Source: Planctomycetota bacterium
GTDB lineage: Bacteria > Planctomycetota > UBA1135 > UBA2386
NCBI GenBank assembly: GCA_020848735.1
Contig: JADLHO010000030.1
Location: 1-60,497, forward strand
Length of the DNA: 60,497 nucleotides
Direction: 5' to 3'
Positions 60,115-60,497 of the stretch are shown piece after piece; within the stretch, counting starts at the first letter, position 1, and every line of letters begins with the position of its first letter. The notes under the pieces were generated by a model, which searched no databases, was not told where the DNA came from, and worked only from the letters and a program-made list of their open reading frames with translations. The position numbers and the translations under genes were made by a program.

Positions 60115-60204
60115 CAGTGTTCTCCGCCGGGCGAGGCCCGAACCGTATCCTGAAAGGGCAAAGCGCGGAGGGCCATCCCAGGCTCGCCGCACGTAAGGTG
60201 CCCC

Positions 60205-60497
60205 ATGCCCGCTACCGCCTCGAAGCTCAGTTTCACCCTGCTCGCACTCGTGCTCTGCGGCATCACGGCCTGCGGGGGCGGGTCCTCGGCCTCGTTCTCG
60301 AGCTCGTTCTCGACCAGCCTCTACCTCGACGGCGCCGCGGGGATCGACGCCGAGATCACGGGGATCCTCGCCAGCGCGCGGCTCGAGACCCCCACGGGGG
60401 AACTCGGGGACGAGCTGCTGGCGACCGAGACCGAGCTCGCGCTCGCTCGCCGCGATGGAACGGGCGAACTCGTCGCGCTCCGCGGCATCGGCCCCGG
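60205..60497 (+). CDS. Lipoprotein, N-terminal part only (runs off the window)
   Basis: 97 complete codons are visible. The signal helix SFTLLALVLCGITACGG ends in the lipobox ITAC. The mature part starts with Gly/Ser-rich residues and continues LDGAAGIDAEITGILASARL, which may form a beta/alpha domain. It diverges from the FG-GAP gene. TAAGGT (60194-60199) lies five bases before the ATG, so the transcript may be leaderless. The rest of the gene is outside the window and its function is unknown. Confidence 0.75.
   Translation, partial: MPATASKLSFTLLALVLCGITACGGGSSASFSSSFSTSLYLDGAAGIDAEITGILASARLETPTGELGDELLATETELALARRDGTGELVALRGIGP

Noticed and set aside
1..60497. tRNA, rRNA, IS or prophage elements
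   Set aside because: No tRNA cloverleaf, rRNA core, transposase, integrase or phage structural gene was recognised on either strand by reading. A computational scan was not possible.

Overview
The window is 60.5 kb of very GC-rich (about 70%) bacterial chromosome, densely packed, with strong G/C at third codon positions. The mix suggests a Planctomycetota-like bacterium. It includes type IV pilus motor genes with a planctomycete-style pilin, secreted FG-GAP proteins with a shared C-terminal module, very large secreted alpha-2-macroglobulin-like and Gly-rich lipoproteins, HEAT and TPR secreted proteins, hldD and many 4-bp start/stop overlaps. This assignment is inference; no rRNA or other marker is present. 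I saw no tRNA, rRNA, CRISPR array, IS element or prophage.

Region 1 (1-6.35 kb, minus strand) is a sulfur-handling operon. It runs from an exported metallo-beta-lactamase/triple-rhodanese protein through two half-size YeeE/YedE sulfur transporters and an anchored triple-rhodanese protein to an ArsR-type regulator. Thirty bases further on, on the same strand, lies a PAS protein with a C-terminal four-cysteine motif. Its stop overlaps the start of a TIR-domain protein that runs off the left edge. Region 2 (6.35-13.2 kb) opens with a 430-bp gap carrying a possible structured RNA and a very good intrinsic terminator. A signalling cluster follows: a receiver-like protein lacking the phospho-acceptor, receiver-HDOD, receiver with a decayed HD domain, a PAS histidine kinase, a convergent receiver-kinase hybrid and one more receiver protein. 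None has a recognisable DNA-binding output. Region 3 (13.4-19.4 kb) is a type IV pilus operon: pilT, pilB, pilC, an anchored TPR protein and a major pilin. The signalling cluster next door probably controls it.

Region 4 (19.6-23.7 kb) is a three-gene glycosyltransferase operon: GT2, a GT4-like enzyme, and a TMTC-like membrane glycosyltransferase with TPRs. Region 5 (23.7-31.3 kb) has tatD with an anchored partner on the minus strand, then two tandem paralogous lipoproteins with a cysteine motif, SbsA-type Ig domains and a Gly-rich domain. Region 6 (31.5-38.5 kb) is housekeeping: nrnA-like phosphoesterase, metallophosphoesterase, cutA, a secreted protein, comM, a degenerate receiver, a YjbR-family protein and a nitroreductase. 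Region 7 (38.6-46.5 kb) is one 2616-residue TPR/alpha-2-macroglobulin protein whose thioester site looks lost. Region 8 (46.5-50.7 kb) has a HEAT protein, a secreted protein with a 15-bp minisatellite, an hldD-type heptose epimerase and an AAA ATPase. Region 9 (50.7-60.1 kb, minus strand) is a run of close or overlapping genes: FG-GAP protein, LamG/VanZ membrane protein, release factor 3, class-A-like serine hydrolase lipoprotein, glutaminase, lipoprotein and a secreted protein. A truncated lipoprotein gene begins at the right edge.
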